64,000 nt of DNA, taken from positions 7,259,534 through 7,323,533 of the forward strand of contig CM070615.1 in NCBI GenBank assembly GCA_036346395.1. The letters run 5' to 3'. Origin of the DNA: Hsuehochloa calcarea (Eukaryota; Streptophyta; Magnoliopsida; Poales; Poaceae). The position numbers were made by a program, and so were the translations under genes. Of this stretch, positions 35,032-47,518 are shown piece after piece. The notes below the pieces were generated by a model that worked only from the letters and a program-made list of their open reading frames with translations, was not told the origin of the DNA and ran no database searches. The stretch's first letter is position 1; each line of letters begins with the position of its first letter.

Positions 35032-37121
35032 TGTAATACCCCGGAATTGAATCGGGTAATTAGAAAATAGCCGGGAGGAGAAAAGATAATTAAATGAGTA
35101 GAAATTCCTGAAAAGAGAAGGGGTTTTTCGTAAATCCTCGACAACCTGGGCCTGGGCCACAGCCCAGGAGGGGCCCATGTGGTGGCCGACCAAAAAGGGA
35201 GGGTTCCCACCCCCAAACCCTAAACTCCCCACTCTCCCTCCTCCTCCCCACTTTGAGCCGCCGCCTCTCCCCACCTCTCCCGGCTGTGCGCCGCCTCGTC
35301 AGATTTGGGTACATTGCGTTCATTTTCTGACCTGATCACCTCTTAGAAAGCTATAGATCTCGGTTTTAGCTTTCTTTGGAAACCGAGATCACTTGATTTG
35401 GACCAACAGTTTAGGAGTTATGGTAGTTTTACCGCGACTGACCAGGAGAGCTAACGAGTTGTGGCAGATTGCATTGTCTGGTTATTATGAATTTTGCTAG
35501 GCCGAATTAGAAAAGTCACCCAAAATGAATATTGTAGAGAAGTCAGAAATCTTTCCAAGCTGATAAAGAACACAATTTTTAGAGTTGGTAATCAAAAGTT
35601 ATGAAATTTTTACCGTCGCTGTTTTGCTAACTGTCAGATTGCAGAGAAAGAAAACGTAGAAAAATTTTATCCGAATATAACAATTATCAGGAGGCCGAAT
35701 CAGGAGACTTGTCCAACTATACTATTGTAGTTGGTTTTGTCATGATTCCAGAGAGTCCAAGATCAGCCCTTTCCGAGTTGCGTAGCAAACGTTATGGTGG
35801 TTTTAGTACTCTATCCAGAAAACCCGACGTGAAGTTGATGTTTTTTTAATTGGCCTGGTAGGGGTATTACTTCGCCGATTCAGCAAGGCTCACCAACTAG
35901 ACATAGTTGGAGAATTTAATTATATTTCCAGAAAGTCTAAGAACATCTTATTTGGGACCTTGTACTAATAGATATGGATTTTTGAATTTGACTGTCCACC
36001 GAGGGGACAGATCGACGTTTAGGAGTTTGGGGTCGGGATCGAGTTAGGTGTTTTGCAAGTCCATGGTTGTTGTTATATAGGTTGTTTTGATCCGCTGCTG
36101 TGTCTTAGCATGTGTTATAACTATTATTCAGGTGGTGGACCGGTGCAGGGAGCAGCTCATTCTGTACATCCCTCGTTCTCTCGTGGTTAAGGCAAGTACA
36201 GTAGTGATAAATTGTGTGTGATCATTTGTTCATGTTTACTATGTTATGAGTATATTATGTTAATCATGGATGCTCGAATGTTATGGACATTAATGCCCGT
36301 AAATGCTAGAAGTATGCGTAAGTTTCATGTATGCATGATGATTTAAAGTATTGACCATGTGCATCATGATATCATATTGGAGGCATGGTCACGTGGTGAC
36401 CAAGCATTAATTGAGGTCCCCATCATGAATATGATGGGATTTTGGGTCCCCATACTTGTGGAGTATGGGCTAAGGTCCCTGTGCTAGAAGGCACAGGCAT
36501 GGGTGTGCATCGACGGATGCACACTCCATATCCGATATATGCAAAAGAGAGAAAGAAAAGTGCATTTGAGCAGTTTGCATCGCATAAGCATGAGACATAT
36601 TTCTTATTGGGTTATGTGGATGGATGTTGTTAATTCTGATTGTGTTGGCTATTGTCTTGCAATTTGTACTTTCTTGAGTCTTGGACTCACTCTTCGATGT
36701 TGTGTTTTTAGGTACCTTGTTTGGACTGACATGCATGGGAGGGAGTAGGGTTGCTTTGGTTGCACTCACTACCACATATTCTTGAAAAGATAATTATCAT
36801 TTAGACCGTACCTTTATAACAAGAAAACTGTTTAAGGATTAACTTTGGCTATACTTGAATGCATTGGTTTATTTGTAATAATGAGAGTGGTAAATTTTAA
36901 TTATGCTTGCTTATGTTTTAGCTGAGTAGATTATTTATGAATGCTTCGATGAACTTTGGATGTTGAAATAGTGATAATTTTATAAGCATCTATTGGAATC
37001 TCCGGTAAACTTAGTTATACAAAGGAGGTTCTGCCGAATTTTTTTGTAGTGTCTTAGATTTGTATTTGTGATATTGTTATTTTAGTAGCATCCCAGGCTC
37101 ATGTTGGGCTGGGGTGTTACA
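35032..37121 (+). repeat. Right LTR of gypsy element G'
   Basis: 2090 bp, with clear inverted ends TGTAATACCCC and GGGGTGTTACA, preceded by a purine tract. It shares layout with the G LTRs (a GGGCCTGGGCCA-like block near 35150, CCGCCGCC, and a series of gene-poor repeats). The sequence after its end does not match what precedes the element on the left, so no TSD can be named. Confidence 0.85.
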
Positions 37122-39172
37122 TCTTCAACTTTGATCCTCTCTTGTTTTCCCTCCCGGCAGAGTTGCTCCACCATTTCCTCTTTCGCTCAATTGGTCGTTT
37201 GACTTTGTCAAACATCCCCGCTTCGCTAAGTCTTTTCTCTTAAGCTCGTTCATCGCAAAACTTATTTAAAGCTCCTTGAATTTATTTGGTCTTTTGAAAT
37301 TCTTTGGATTTATTTGGTCTCTCGATCGTTATCATGTAATTAGAAGTCGAAGTCCATAATAAGCAATGACTCGAGTAGGATCAAGATCCAGATAAAGACA
37401 CGGACCAAGAATTTAAGACCCCTAGCCGAGAAGGTTTTGAGTAAGATCAAGACCGCGATAAATTGGCCCATGCGAGTCAATACTTTGATCATTTTGAACC
37501 TACATTTTTATGTAAATTATATTCCTCTAAATTACCAAAAGTGCATGCTTTAATTCTTTAATCAAATGTATGTTAAAGCTTAAGGTAGTTAAATACCCAT
37601 TTGATGATTAATTAATTGTTAAGCCATCCTTTGATAATTGAATCCATTATTCCTTGTCACCCTAGCAACTATGTGGTAAATACTAGTTATAGGTTGTACT
37701 TAAACGACATGCTAGTCTTGCTGAAGTACTGGGATATTAAATGTTCCAATCATCATCTTTTAAACATGAAAGTGGTTTTGTGCAGTCATTGTGGGTAAAT
37801 GACTGAAATAGTTGAGTTGTTGTATGTTTGCTCCTCATAATAACTTGCTATTACCACATCTTGATGAATGGAATGGTGGTGGGTGCCGTCAAGCACGAGA
37901 GTGGTTGGTATGTTGTATGAACCACCCAGATGAATTAAAGACCTAATCTTGTCATGACCTCCCATGTAAAACAAGTACAACCACAAGTCTGCAAAGTGCA
38001 ACTTGGCATAGTAAAGTTATGAAACCCTAAATGTCATCCCATTGGTCGATTTGCAGGAACATGCAAGCGCGTGTTGCGACTGGCTTGAAAGGGACATCAA
38101 TGCAAGGTGAAGTTGTCAGCCGCGCTAGACGTTGTGGATAATCCAGCTACGCTAGTTGCTGAGGCGAACATTCGACACAACTTATGGGTGTAACCCCATA
38201 TGAGTGAGATGACGGAAGGGGTGGGTAGTTTGAAAGGTTATTGTGACGATCGCTCAACTAGATGACTACGGAATCATGTAGGGTAACGAGTATGATTATC
38301 TCTTGTGGGTACAGTGTACAACCTCTACAAAGTCTAAACTGTTTAAACAGTCGTGCTTACTGTCAAAGGTGGATATGAGAACTTAACTTGAGTTAATTCT
38401 ATTTCAAAAACCTTTGTGGGTGGTATGAAAACCAGGTCGGCTCATCTAGCTTGAGGTTTGGTTTTTCCCTGAATCGTCGTATCCAGTGTTGTTAACGTAT
38501 GGGGATAGCCCCAATCAAATGAAGCATTTGTAGAGTTTTCGATAGAGGGAACCTCTACTGTTAATTATTATTGCAATTACTCTCTTTAACAAAATGCAAT
38601 TTGGTTAAAATGCTAAGTCATGGGAATTTGTTATTATGATATTTGAAAATGTGCTTTGCGTAAATAAAAGAACCCGAGCCATCCTTGTTAAGCCTTGCAT
38701 ACTTATTATTGCAGGTACTTTCCCTAAACACTCAGAAGCAGGAAATCCTGAAGCTTTTGACTATTATGAAGAACCAGACGTCGGAAGGACCAGGAGTTTT
38801 TGAAGCGTAGTTTAGTCTTTAGCCGTTCTAGTCTCACCTCAGTCTAGCCGACTCCGCTGGTACTTGCGTGTATCCCATATTATCTGAGTTTTTTGGGTAA
38901 TATCGGACGTACACAGGTTTCCCCAGTCGCTTGCCTATGGAGAGATGTGCCCTCACCCTTGTTTTTTGCTTCCGTTGTCGCTTCCGCTACTTTTTTGATG
39001 TAATTATTTGGCCTATTCGGCCATTATTGTAAAACTTGGCCCGAAGCGGTCTATGTAAACTCTGATGTGTTAAATTAATGAATGGTGTGGTTTTACGCCA
39101 TATATAAATTGATTCAGCAATGTGTCTGTGAGTGCTATCTATTGATCCAGGGAATAGCACAGTATTTTCACA
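37122..39172 (+). repeat. LTR-like block H of unknown family
   Basis: Non-coding. It resembles the R family in layout: a GGCCTATTCGGCC palindrome near 39010 compares with GGCCGGTCGGCC in R, followed by TTGTAAAACT. It ends near TTTTCACA at 39172, where the copia C gag frame starts. It is probably the 3' part of another long LTR whose 5' part was lost together with the left part of G'. Nothing coding is seen. Confidence 0.5.
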
Positions 39173-41902
39173 TAGGATTTGAGATTAGAAAATCATGGTT
39201 CGACATATATTCAGGCACAAGGCTATTCTATTTGGAAAATGGTTAAGACTCGGTTTGTGATTCATGTCGATGAAAACATCAATGCTGCAAATACTCCGGA
39301 TGTTGAGGCAAATGCTAAGGCCAGGAATATCATCATTCAGGAGCTTAGCAGGAATTAGTTTGATCAGATTTCTCACTTGTCGTCAGCATACGACATCTGG
39401 GTGACCCTCGATGCATACCATGAGGGTACCACCCAGATCAAGACCGTCCGACAGGATCAATACAAAAGAAAGTACAACAAATTTAAAATGCTTGCTGGTG
39501 AGTCTTTGGATGAGTGTTTTGGTAGATTTCACAAGATTTTGAGCTATCGACAAATGCTTGTTGCTTTAGATCTTAGAGTTTAGGAGATGAAAGTGACCAC
39601 CATCAACGACACGACTAACTTGTCAACCTTGAGTCTTTACGTGTTGTACCCACACCTCAAGACTCATAAGATCGATGTCATCTCTCGCATGACGAAGTCG
39701 CAGTCGATGCCTTGATCACCGATCCACGACTATACGGACCATCTTCTGAAAATGTTTCTGGTTTTTCTTTGGCTGTTTTGTGTGAGATGAGTGATGATCA
39801 GTTTGAGCCGTTTCCAGAGAATGACTTAGCCCTCTTAGCCAAAAAAATTCTCACATGCATACAAGAGGGTTAGGGAGAGAAAGAGAGGAGAATGCGGTGA
39901 TATGCTTCGAGTGTGGCGGCCCCAACCACATTCAGGCAAATTGCCCCCAAGCTGGAGAAGGGCAAGAACAACTACGGTAGTGCGAGAAAGAACGACCACA
40001 CCAACAAGAACCACAACAAGAAGCCTCCAGCTCATGACCAAAGCAAGGAGAAGAAGTACCGTAATTTCGGCAAGGCAAAATTACTCTTTCGTCGCATCCT
40101 CACCGCCTTCGACAACCATTGCAACGACATGGAGGGCTGGAGCGACGATGATGGCCGGGATGATCCGCAAAAGAACACCAAGGACGGCGACAACTTCACC
40201 GGGATGTGCTTTATGGCTGACGCGAACGGCATCAGCGAAGATGATCTCTACAACGACTCCGATGTGGTAGGCCCCTCCTACGACTAGCTTAATGGTGTGT
40301 TTCTTAAGCTAGGAAGGTTCTATGCTAGGTCTAGGGCTAAGTGTGGTGATTTGGAGAAGGAGGTAGAAATTTTGTCACGGGAGCTTGCTTCACTTAGATC
40401 TGTTTCATCCCGTGATGATGCTGATTGTAATGTATGTTCTTCTTTGCTTGGAGATATGGAGAAATTAAGGATCTCTCATGATAGTGTGATTCTGAGATGA
40501 TTTGCTTAAGGTAGAGAAAGTTAATCTATTAGCTTAATTGGAGATAGTGAGAGATACTCCTTGTTCTGCTATTATTGATGTTGTTGCTATTGAGACTACT
40601 GTTTGCACCTCATGTGAGGTTAAGGACAATTCTATTAGAGAACTGTATACATTCCTCCTTGGTCTACCAGAAACGTGTGATAGTTGTACCAACTTGAAAA
40701 ATAATTTGAAGAATGCAGACCAAAAAATTGCTATGATGTATGATGCCCTGAGTGAGTCTGTTACTTCTTGTGCTAATTGTCCTAAGTTGACTACTGAACT
40801 TGAATCTGTATCTAAGCAACTTCAGGACATGTGTGGTCATAATAAGAAAATGGCTCAATATGCTTGTAAGGCTCATGTTAGCTCATCATGCAACGATTGT
40901 GAAAAACTAAAATCTGAATTGATTTCTTTGGATGAAACATGTGTGAAAATAACTAAGCACCTACTAGAGAAGCCAGGACTTGTTTGTATGTTATGTGCGG
41001 AATTGGAGGAGGAAATTGATGAAATGCACGAGACGTTTAGGAAAAAATTTGAGACCCAGATAGCTAGGGTTAGGACTACCCCGTGTGTGTCTTGCGAAGC
41101 CCTCAAGCTTGAGGCGGCCGTGCATAGGGAGAGATATGCACGTGCTATTCGATCTTCTCCTTCTGGCACTTCATCTTCTTCTTCCTCATGTTCTTCCTGT
41201 GCTATACTCTTTCAGGAGTGTGAGTACCTCATGAGCACTCTTGAAAAATTTGTCGCAGGCGAGAAAAAGCTTAAGCTTATCCTGGACAAATCCAAGATTT
41301 GCAAGTTCAATCAAGGTCTAGGATATAATTTTCTGGAGGATGTGAGGAAACATCCACCTACAGTCGTTAGAGTTGTAAAGAAAGGTGTGATCGAGGTTGC
41401 ACTCGAATCTAGGAAGACTGTGTTTCAGTCTGCAGGTTTTGCCCAAGGGATTTCTGATAGTAAGGTTGCACCTCCTTCTTTGACCTCTTAGAAGGTGAAA
41501 TATCATTGCACCTTCTGTCAAAAGGATGGACATCTATTTGAGTTCTGCTTTAGGCATGCCAAGGTCGTGCAATGTGACCGTGTTCGTGCTCTTGGGGGTA
41601 TTCAAGGTCAGCCCCATACTCGGAGTGCTTCTAAGACCAACACAAGGTCTAGGGTTGTGGTCGACTCTTATGACTCATTTAGTTTTGGGCAGCGTCCAGG
41701 ACTTGGTTTTCAGGCTTCTTCTGGTTTTGGTCCTCGAGTTGCTCCTAGTCAGGGTTTCCGTCGTCCTGAGGATAGACCTCGTTTTCCCAGTCGAGGTAGC
41801 TATCCACGGCGTGATGAGTATACAACTTTTGCTCCTAACCGGCCCATCAGGCGTTGGAGGAGCAGTCAGACCAGCCCTTCAGTGGCGGTCAGACCAGGCT
41901 GA
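39173..41902 (+). pseudogene. gag: copia C gag: UBN2 region, knuckles and many CxxC modules
   Basis: The 5' end is cut by block H. The frame reads YIQAQGYSIWKMVKT, a TAG, then SAYDIWVTLDAYHEG and ESLDECFGRFHKIL (UBN2-like). Seven As at 39841-39847 shift the frame at the same site as in copies A and B. The first knuckle, CFECGGPNHIQANC, lies near 39908. The 317-codon open stretch 40538-41491 carries CxxC pairs (CTSC, CDSC, CANC, CNDC, CMLC, CVSC, CSSC), with CNVC just upstream, separated by Leu/Glu/Lys-rich segments. A second knuckle, CTFCQKDGHLFEFC, follows a stop at 41489-41491. The tail is Arg/Gly/Ser/Phe-rich, RNA-binding-like, and ends at the TGA 41900-41902. It would have built the particle and packaged RNA. 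Two stops and the frameshifts break it. Confidence 0.8.
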
Positions 41903-42009
41903 GGTTTGATTTCTGGTTCTATATCTTCTGGTTTTGTTAGAGGTGAGTTGCGTAGTGACGCTAGAGGCTAGTATTTTATTTCTTTGACTGGTTTTTCTGC
42001 TCGTCGTGT

Positions 42010-43070
42010 GACTCAGTACTGGGTTCCTAGATCTGCACTTATTTACCCTAGTACTGAGCCACCGATGTTTACTTCTCACTGACTCAGGTTCGTCAGGCTG
42101 GGAAAGGAGATATTTGGCTTGTAGACTCCGGTTGCTCTCGCCACATGACTGGAGATTCTCGTTGGTTCTCTTCCCTCGTCCGAGCTCTAGGTGATGAGAC
42201 GATCACTTTTGGAGATGCTTCGTCAGGTCGAGTGATCGCAAAAGATCAACCAGACTCGGGAGGGTACCTTCTTGCATCAGGGCAAGTACATGCGAGACCT
42301 CCTGAGACGGTTTGACATGTCTGATGGCAAGCCGGTGTCGACTCCGATGGCGACCACGACCACACTTGATCTGATGAGGTAGCAATCCCATATATCAAAA
42401 GGAGTACCGCAGTATGATTAGCTCCCTCTTGTACCTCACGGCTTCGAGGCCGGATATACATTTCGTTGTGCATCTGTGTGCTCGATTTCAGGCCTCTCCT
42501 CGCACCTGTCACCGTCAGGCGGTGAAGCGCATTTTCATGTACCTTTGAGCTACTCTAGACTATGGTATTTGGTACTCTTCTGCTTCATGTCTTTCCCTTA
42601 GAGCCTTCTCCCCCGTAGACTTTGCTGGCTGTAGGATAGATAGGAAGAGCACTTCTAGCACTTGCCAATTCATTGGCACTTCTCTCATTTCATGGTCTTC
42701 TATGAAGTAGTTAGATGTTGCACAGTCCACTGCAGAGGCTGAGTATGTTGCAGCCACTAGTTGCTGTAGTCAGGTGCTTTGGATGGTTTCGACCTTGTGG
42801 GACTTTGGGTTAGTCTTAGATAGTGTTCCACTTTTCTGTGACAACACCTCTGCCATTAGCATTGCCAAGAACCCAGTGCAGCACTTTAGGACCAAGCACA
42901 TAGATATTCGGTATCATTTTCTTAGAGACCATGTGGAGAAGGGTAACATAGTGATCTAGTTTATTTAGAGTGACCACTAGATAGCTGATATTTTCACCAA
43001 GCCTTTAGATAGCTCAAGGTTCATGGCTTTGCGGGGAGAGCTTGGGGTTCTGTGTCCTTATGGCTTACTT
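42010..43070 (+). pseudogene. pol: copia C protease joined to RNase H by internal deletion
   Basis: QYWVPR and YPSTE near 42020 are followed by an intact protease signature, WLVDSGCSRHMTGDSRWF (42108-42165, through frame changes), up to GRVIAK at about 42243. The next readable sequence is INQTREGTFLHQGKYMRDLLRRFD, which normally lies after the reverse transcriptase YVDD region. The whole integrase and most of the reverse transcriptase are therefore missing at this junction. RNase H continues in broken frames to CDNTSAISIAKNPVQHFRTKHIDIRYHF (42839-42923) and ends near 43070. A sharp in-family deletion explains it. Confidence 0.8.
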
Positions 43071-44846
43071 TAAAGTGGAGCTTACTAGGTAGTTTAGACA
43101 TTTTCCTGTCATCTTGTGGCTTTAGGATGCTGCTTATTAGTTACTCTCTTCTCACTAGGTTGAGTTCACTCACTTCTTATAGGTCTAGCAGTGTTGGGTC
43201 CCCACAGGTAGGCAGGGGCGTGTTTACTCCCTTGTATTTATATGATCAGCTAGTCCTAGAGTCATATAGATTAGATGAGAGCAAATCTGAGCTACAGTAA
43301 TTCCACTATCATGTCTATGCTTTTTGTTTGCCCCTTTTCTTCTTCATTTTCGAGCTCCTTCTCTCTTACTTATAAATTTAGTTCAGCGGGAGTTCATTTG
43401 AGTTTTTCTAGCGCTCAATTTTGACATAACTCAACTTAAACCAAAATATCTCTGAAATTGATTCACTTGTTGAGGGGGAACTTGGATATTTTTTTTGTTT
43501 AACATGCATATCATGTAGGCATATGTGATATACTCATTTAGATGATAAGGAGCTTTCTCTATTATTCACATTGAAATCTTGCTTCATGTCATTCACACCT
43601 TGCTATCATAATGAAATACTTTGCTAGCTTGTTCATGCCTAGATATGTGCCATTTAGCTTATCAATGCTTGCTAAAATTTAAATATCAACATGAGCTTTA
43701 TTGAAAACTTGATGAAACTTGTAGCTTTCATTTTTTTTTTACTCTTAATACTTATGTCATGTCTTTAGATAATCTGAATTTCTATTAGAGTCCCTAGAGC
43801 AACTAGGGCTTGCGCTATTTTGAATCATGTTTGAACCCTATGTAAATTTGCTCATAGAAAAAGATGTGAGGTCAACCTCACCAAAAAAATGAAAAATGAA
43901 TAGTGCAAAGATGTGAGGCCAACCTCACCAAAAAAATTTAAAAATAATTATTCAAAAGATGTGAGGTCAACCTCACCAAAAAATAAAAAATGTTGAAAAT
44001 TGCAAAAGATGTGGTTCAATCCCACCTTGCAAAAGATGTGATTCGATCCCACCTTGCAAAAGATGTGATTCGATCCCACCTTGCAAACAAAAATATGAAA
44101 TAAAATGAGCTTTAGGTTCTTTCATGAACTTGTAGCACGCTGACTAGGTTGAACTCTAGGTTTTTCTTTGCATCTCGGACATGGCTATGTATTTTCAGTT
44201 GAAATTATGCTAAGAACTTGCTACTTGTGTACTCATGCAAAACTTGGCCTTAATTTGTGCAAATTGCTTATCTTGCTAGCTAGTCTTTGCTTTATGCTAT
44301 ATATTTGGTCATGAACTATTTAGCAAGTTCTAAATTGTGGTTGCTTGGTGTAATACTTTGAGCTTCATATTCATTTGAATAATATACAAAGCTTTTTAGG
44401 TTTGCATTCCCATGCCATGCATACATGCTCTATTTTGCGCTCATTAGTATTAAATAGTCTCTTTATGACTAAATTGACAAAGGGGGAGAGAAATGTAGGG
44501 AAAATGGCAAAATGTATGATTAGGCTGGAAATAAAAAAATTATCTTAGTGCTAATCTCAACCATAATTGAGCTTAAATGTGCATAAAACTGATTATCAAA
44601 TGAAGTTTAGGTCTTTTGCTTATCATCTTCTTCATTTGATTCTTCTTCTTTTTTGAGCTTAATGTCTTTGAAGCTTTTTGAGCAAAGTTTTTTTTCTTAG
44701 TGTTGGGCTCCCTTATATTTTGGCAACTTTGTCATGATCTTTTCTTCATTTCAGGCCAAGTTAGTCTCTTCATAAACTTATGTTCTTTTAAAACCTTCAA
44801 TTTGCATTTTGATGTGATTTGTCAACATATTCATGAAGGGGGATAT
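43071..44846 (+). other. copia C 3' leader with polypurine tract
   Basis: Non-coding, AT-rich. It contains the hairpin-unit array at 43860-44088 and ends with GAAGGGGGATAT (44835-44846) before the right LTR. AAGGGGGAGAG near 44479 is a second purine tract. Confidence 0.7.
43860..44088. repeat. Array of short hairpin units in the copia C 3' leader
   Basis: Three units GATGTGAGGTCAACCTCACC (43863, about 43910, about 43969; one has C for T), each a GTGAGGT/ACCTCAC inverted repeat followed by an A-rich spacer. Three related shorter units, GATGTGATTCGATCCCACC with small changes, end near 44085. In RNA each first-type unit could fold into a short hairpin. Confidence 0.85.
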
Positions 44847-46403
44847 TGAGAGACCATGTGGAGGCCCTCTCTATGTTGTAATGAAAATTTGACAGCATTT
44901 GAGACTTATTGATGGAGGTTCCACAGTTGTTATTGTTTGCAAAGTCAAGTTTTGAGTTTCACCTAGGTTGTGTGGGATGTTATGATGCATGTTGTCACTA
45001 ATGATGGTCAAGTGCATGGCGCTTGTGCCAAAGAAATGATTTCTTTATCTTTGTTGATTGCAGGCTAACTTGATGATTTGGATGATCTTGACGTAGTATC
45101 AAGAGCAAGCATGGAGAGCTTGGCATCGGAGCGATCATGGTGGTCGAGAAGATTATCGGAATCAAGTCCGATCATAGAGATGGAGTCTTCATGAAGATGG
45201 CATGAGGCAGTGCATGCGGCGATTGAGGTGACTTGGCGGTGTCCAAGTGTCGGCAAGGCGTTCAAGGGTGTTGGGCTCGAGACAAAGGTGGGGATGTGAC
45301 AAGTCAACGAGGAGCGAAGACCGTCAAGGAGGAGCAACGTGGTAGCTCTAGGTGGCTTATGTTGACCAAAATCAACATAAGAGCATTGATGTGATTGCAG
45401 CATGTCAAGAGGGGTTCTATGCAAGGGGTAGAGTTGGCTGAACCCTAAGTGGTAATGAATGAGTTAAGAGAATTAATCTTAGCACTTGAGGTGATCCAAC
45501 AGTTGAGGTTGCTCTCATAGGGCTATAAATAGAGGGGTAGAGATATACCTCCACCACCAAGTCTTGGAGAAGGATTTATGCTCCTTTAAGCTTTGCCCAC
45601 CATGAAGTGTGGCTTTGTAATCCTTCCTCCTGAAGCAATAAAAGTTTCTCTTGAAGCAATGAAAGTTCCAAGTTTTTACATGTTTTGAAATTTATTTTAT
45701 TTCTTGCGATTTCTAGCTTTTCTTTATTGCAACTTGGGCTTCTGTTCCCCTCCTTCTACTTGTTGTAGTTCTATTGGATCTAGGATGTGTAAGAGGTTGA
45801 TAATTTCATCAAGAATTTGTTCCAACCCAACAAGACCCATTAGAATTCATTCTTACCCAAGTTGTGTTTACATTAACCGTGTTCTTGAGTTGAAATTGAT
45901 GTTCTTGATACAGTTTGAACTATTTGCATGAAAGGCTGAGACTTTGGGAATATCTTTGCAATTCCTTTTTGAATCATAGCCCCAAGATCATTTCCTAGCC
46001 ATGGTTCAAGTTTCATCAATTTTGGTTGAGTAGATCTTGAGTTTTTGAGATTTCTTAGCGGGCAAGTTTCTGAAATTCCAGAATTAATGCAACGTGATCT
46101 TGAAGCATGATAGGTCTCTCTCTTGGGCTTTATTCTGCAATTCCTTTTGGAATCATAACCCTGAGGACCTCATCTTGCTATGTTTCAAGTTTCACCAATT
46201 TTGGTTAAGTTTAACTTGAGTTCTTGAGATTTCTTAATAGCTAAGTTTCTGAAATTCCTATTCTGATTCTGTTATTGTGGTGTTCTTGGTTTTCTTGAAC
46301 CTAGTGTCTACCTCACGGTACTAGAGTTCAAAAGAAGAAATACTTGAGTAGGGAAATTTAGTTTGCGCCTATTCACCCCCTAGTCGCCATAACCGATCCT
46401 TCA
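44847..46403 (+). repeat. Right LTR of copia C
   Basis: 1557 bp, TGAGAGACC to GATCCTTCA, purine tract on the left, TSD GGTTC on the right. A TATAAATA box lies at 45524-45531. A stretch with TGCAATTCCTTTTGGAATCAT through TTTCTGAAATTCC is present twice (about 45957-46080 and 46139-46260). Confidence 0.9.
45524..45531 (+). promoter_or_regulatory. TATA box of right LTR C
   Basis: TATAAATA followed by GAGGGGTAG. The left LTR has a degenerate version near 32193. Confidence 0.65.
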
Positions 46404-46408
46404 GGTTC

Positions 46409-47518
46409 TCATGTAATTAAATTGTGTCAAACTATTCTCACGAGACTGCATGTCAAAGAGATGAACTTGGAGATAGTTTGATGATCCAGATGATCTCATA
46501 GAGACTGCTTGTCAAAATTGACTTGAACCTCAAGATTTATCGCCCAGGTTGAAGTTTAGGAAGAGTTTGTGGATAACTCATAGTCCAGGATCTTCTTCAC
46601 TAAGATAGACCTTTAATCGATCAATATTCATTGCAAATAAAACTATTGTTAAAAATAGGGTGATTGAGGTACCTTGAGTAAAATGATTATCTTTCAGAAT
46701 TTTTGTCTCTAGAATGGTCTTTGTTAGCTTCTTGATCTCACATTGACATTCTGTCATGGCCATTATCACTTTAGCATCTATTTTGATGAACTTGCTAATT
46801 TTGAAGATTTGCTCAAATTGTTATAATTCATTGCTTTATCTTGAGCCTTCTAGATTAACTTTGATATATATGTCTTAATATGATTTTGCTAGCGCCTTCA
46901 GGTTTGATAGGTATTGAGTAATAGTAGAAATGCTAACTTGTTCTTTAGGGTAATTTCCAAAGCTTATTGTACTCAAAATTGAAATATAAAAAATGAAGCC
47001 ACTCTATTGCATTTTATGCATACTCTTTCTTATGCTTTTTTCTCATTTCTGTATTTGTCATCTCCGGATGAGAGGAAGGTGTGATTTCTTGATGACTCTA
47101 TTGTCAAAGGGAGAGAAGATACAGCAAAAATGTTAAAAGGGGGAGCTATTTGGAGAAAATGAAATCCTTTGAAAAATGATGATCTTAGTGAAGGGGGGGT
47201 TTGTTTAATTTGCATTCTTATGATCTTATTGCCATTTTTGATCTTGAATTGTAATTCTTGGAACCCCCACAAAGATCAAGGGTCAAATTGAACAATTGTT
47301 CTTTCATATGGACCTCTTCTCTGGAAATTGAAGCTTTCTTGGCTTCTTTTACCTTATCTCTCTTGCATATGCTGATATGAAGTCAACTTGGTCATTTCCA
47401 TTGTGTTCTCTTGCTTTTGGATCAAGTTGTGCCTTTGCGCGAAAACGTTGAATATCTCGTTTTCAAACCTCAAACTTTTATTTTTGGGAAATTAACAATG
47501 TATTATCAAGGGGGATAT
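46409..47518 (+). other. copia A 3' leader, second part, with polypurine tract
   Basis: Continues 31081-31598 after copia C. Non-coding. It shares phrases with the D leader (TGTCAAAGGGAGAGAAG near 47102; TTTGCGCGAAAACG near 47435) and ends TCAAGGGGGATAT (47506-47518) before the shared LTR. This is good evidence that C inserted into A. Confidence 0.75.

Larger units (their letters stand above)
31599..46403 (+). mobile_element. Ty1/copia element C, with nested gypsy-like DNA
   Basis: It starts TGAGAGACCATG at 31599 and ends CGATCCTTCA at 46403, between identical GGTTC TSDs at 31594-31598 and 46404-46408. The left LTR is truncated at 32765. Foreign sequence fills 32766-39172, then gag, a deleted pol, a 3' leader and a full right LTR follow. 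It belongs to a different LTR family from A/B/D but shares the same Gag architecture. Its primer-binding site and gag start are lost. Confidence 0.85.
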
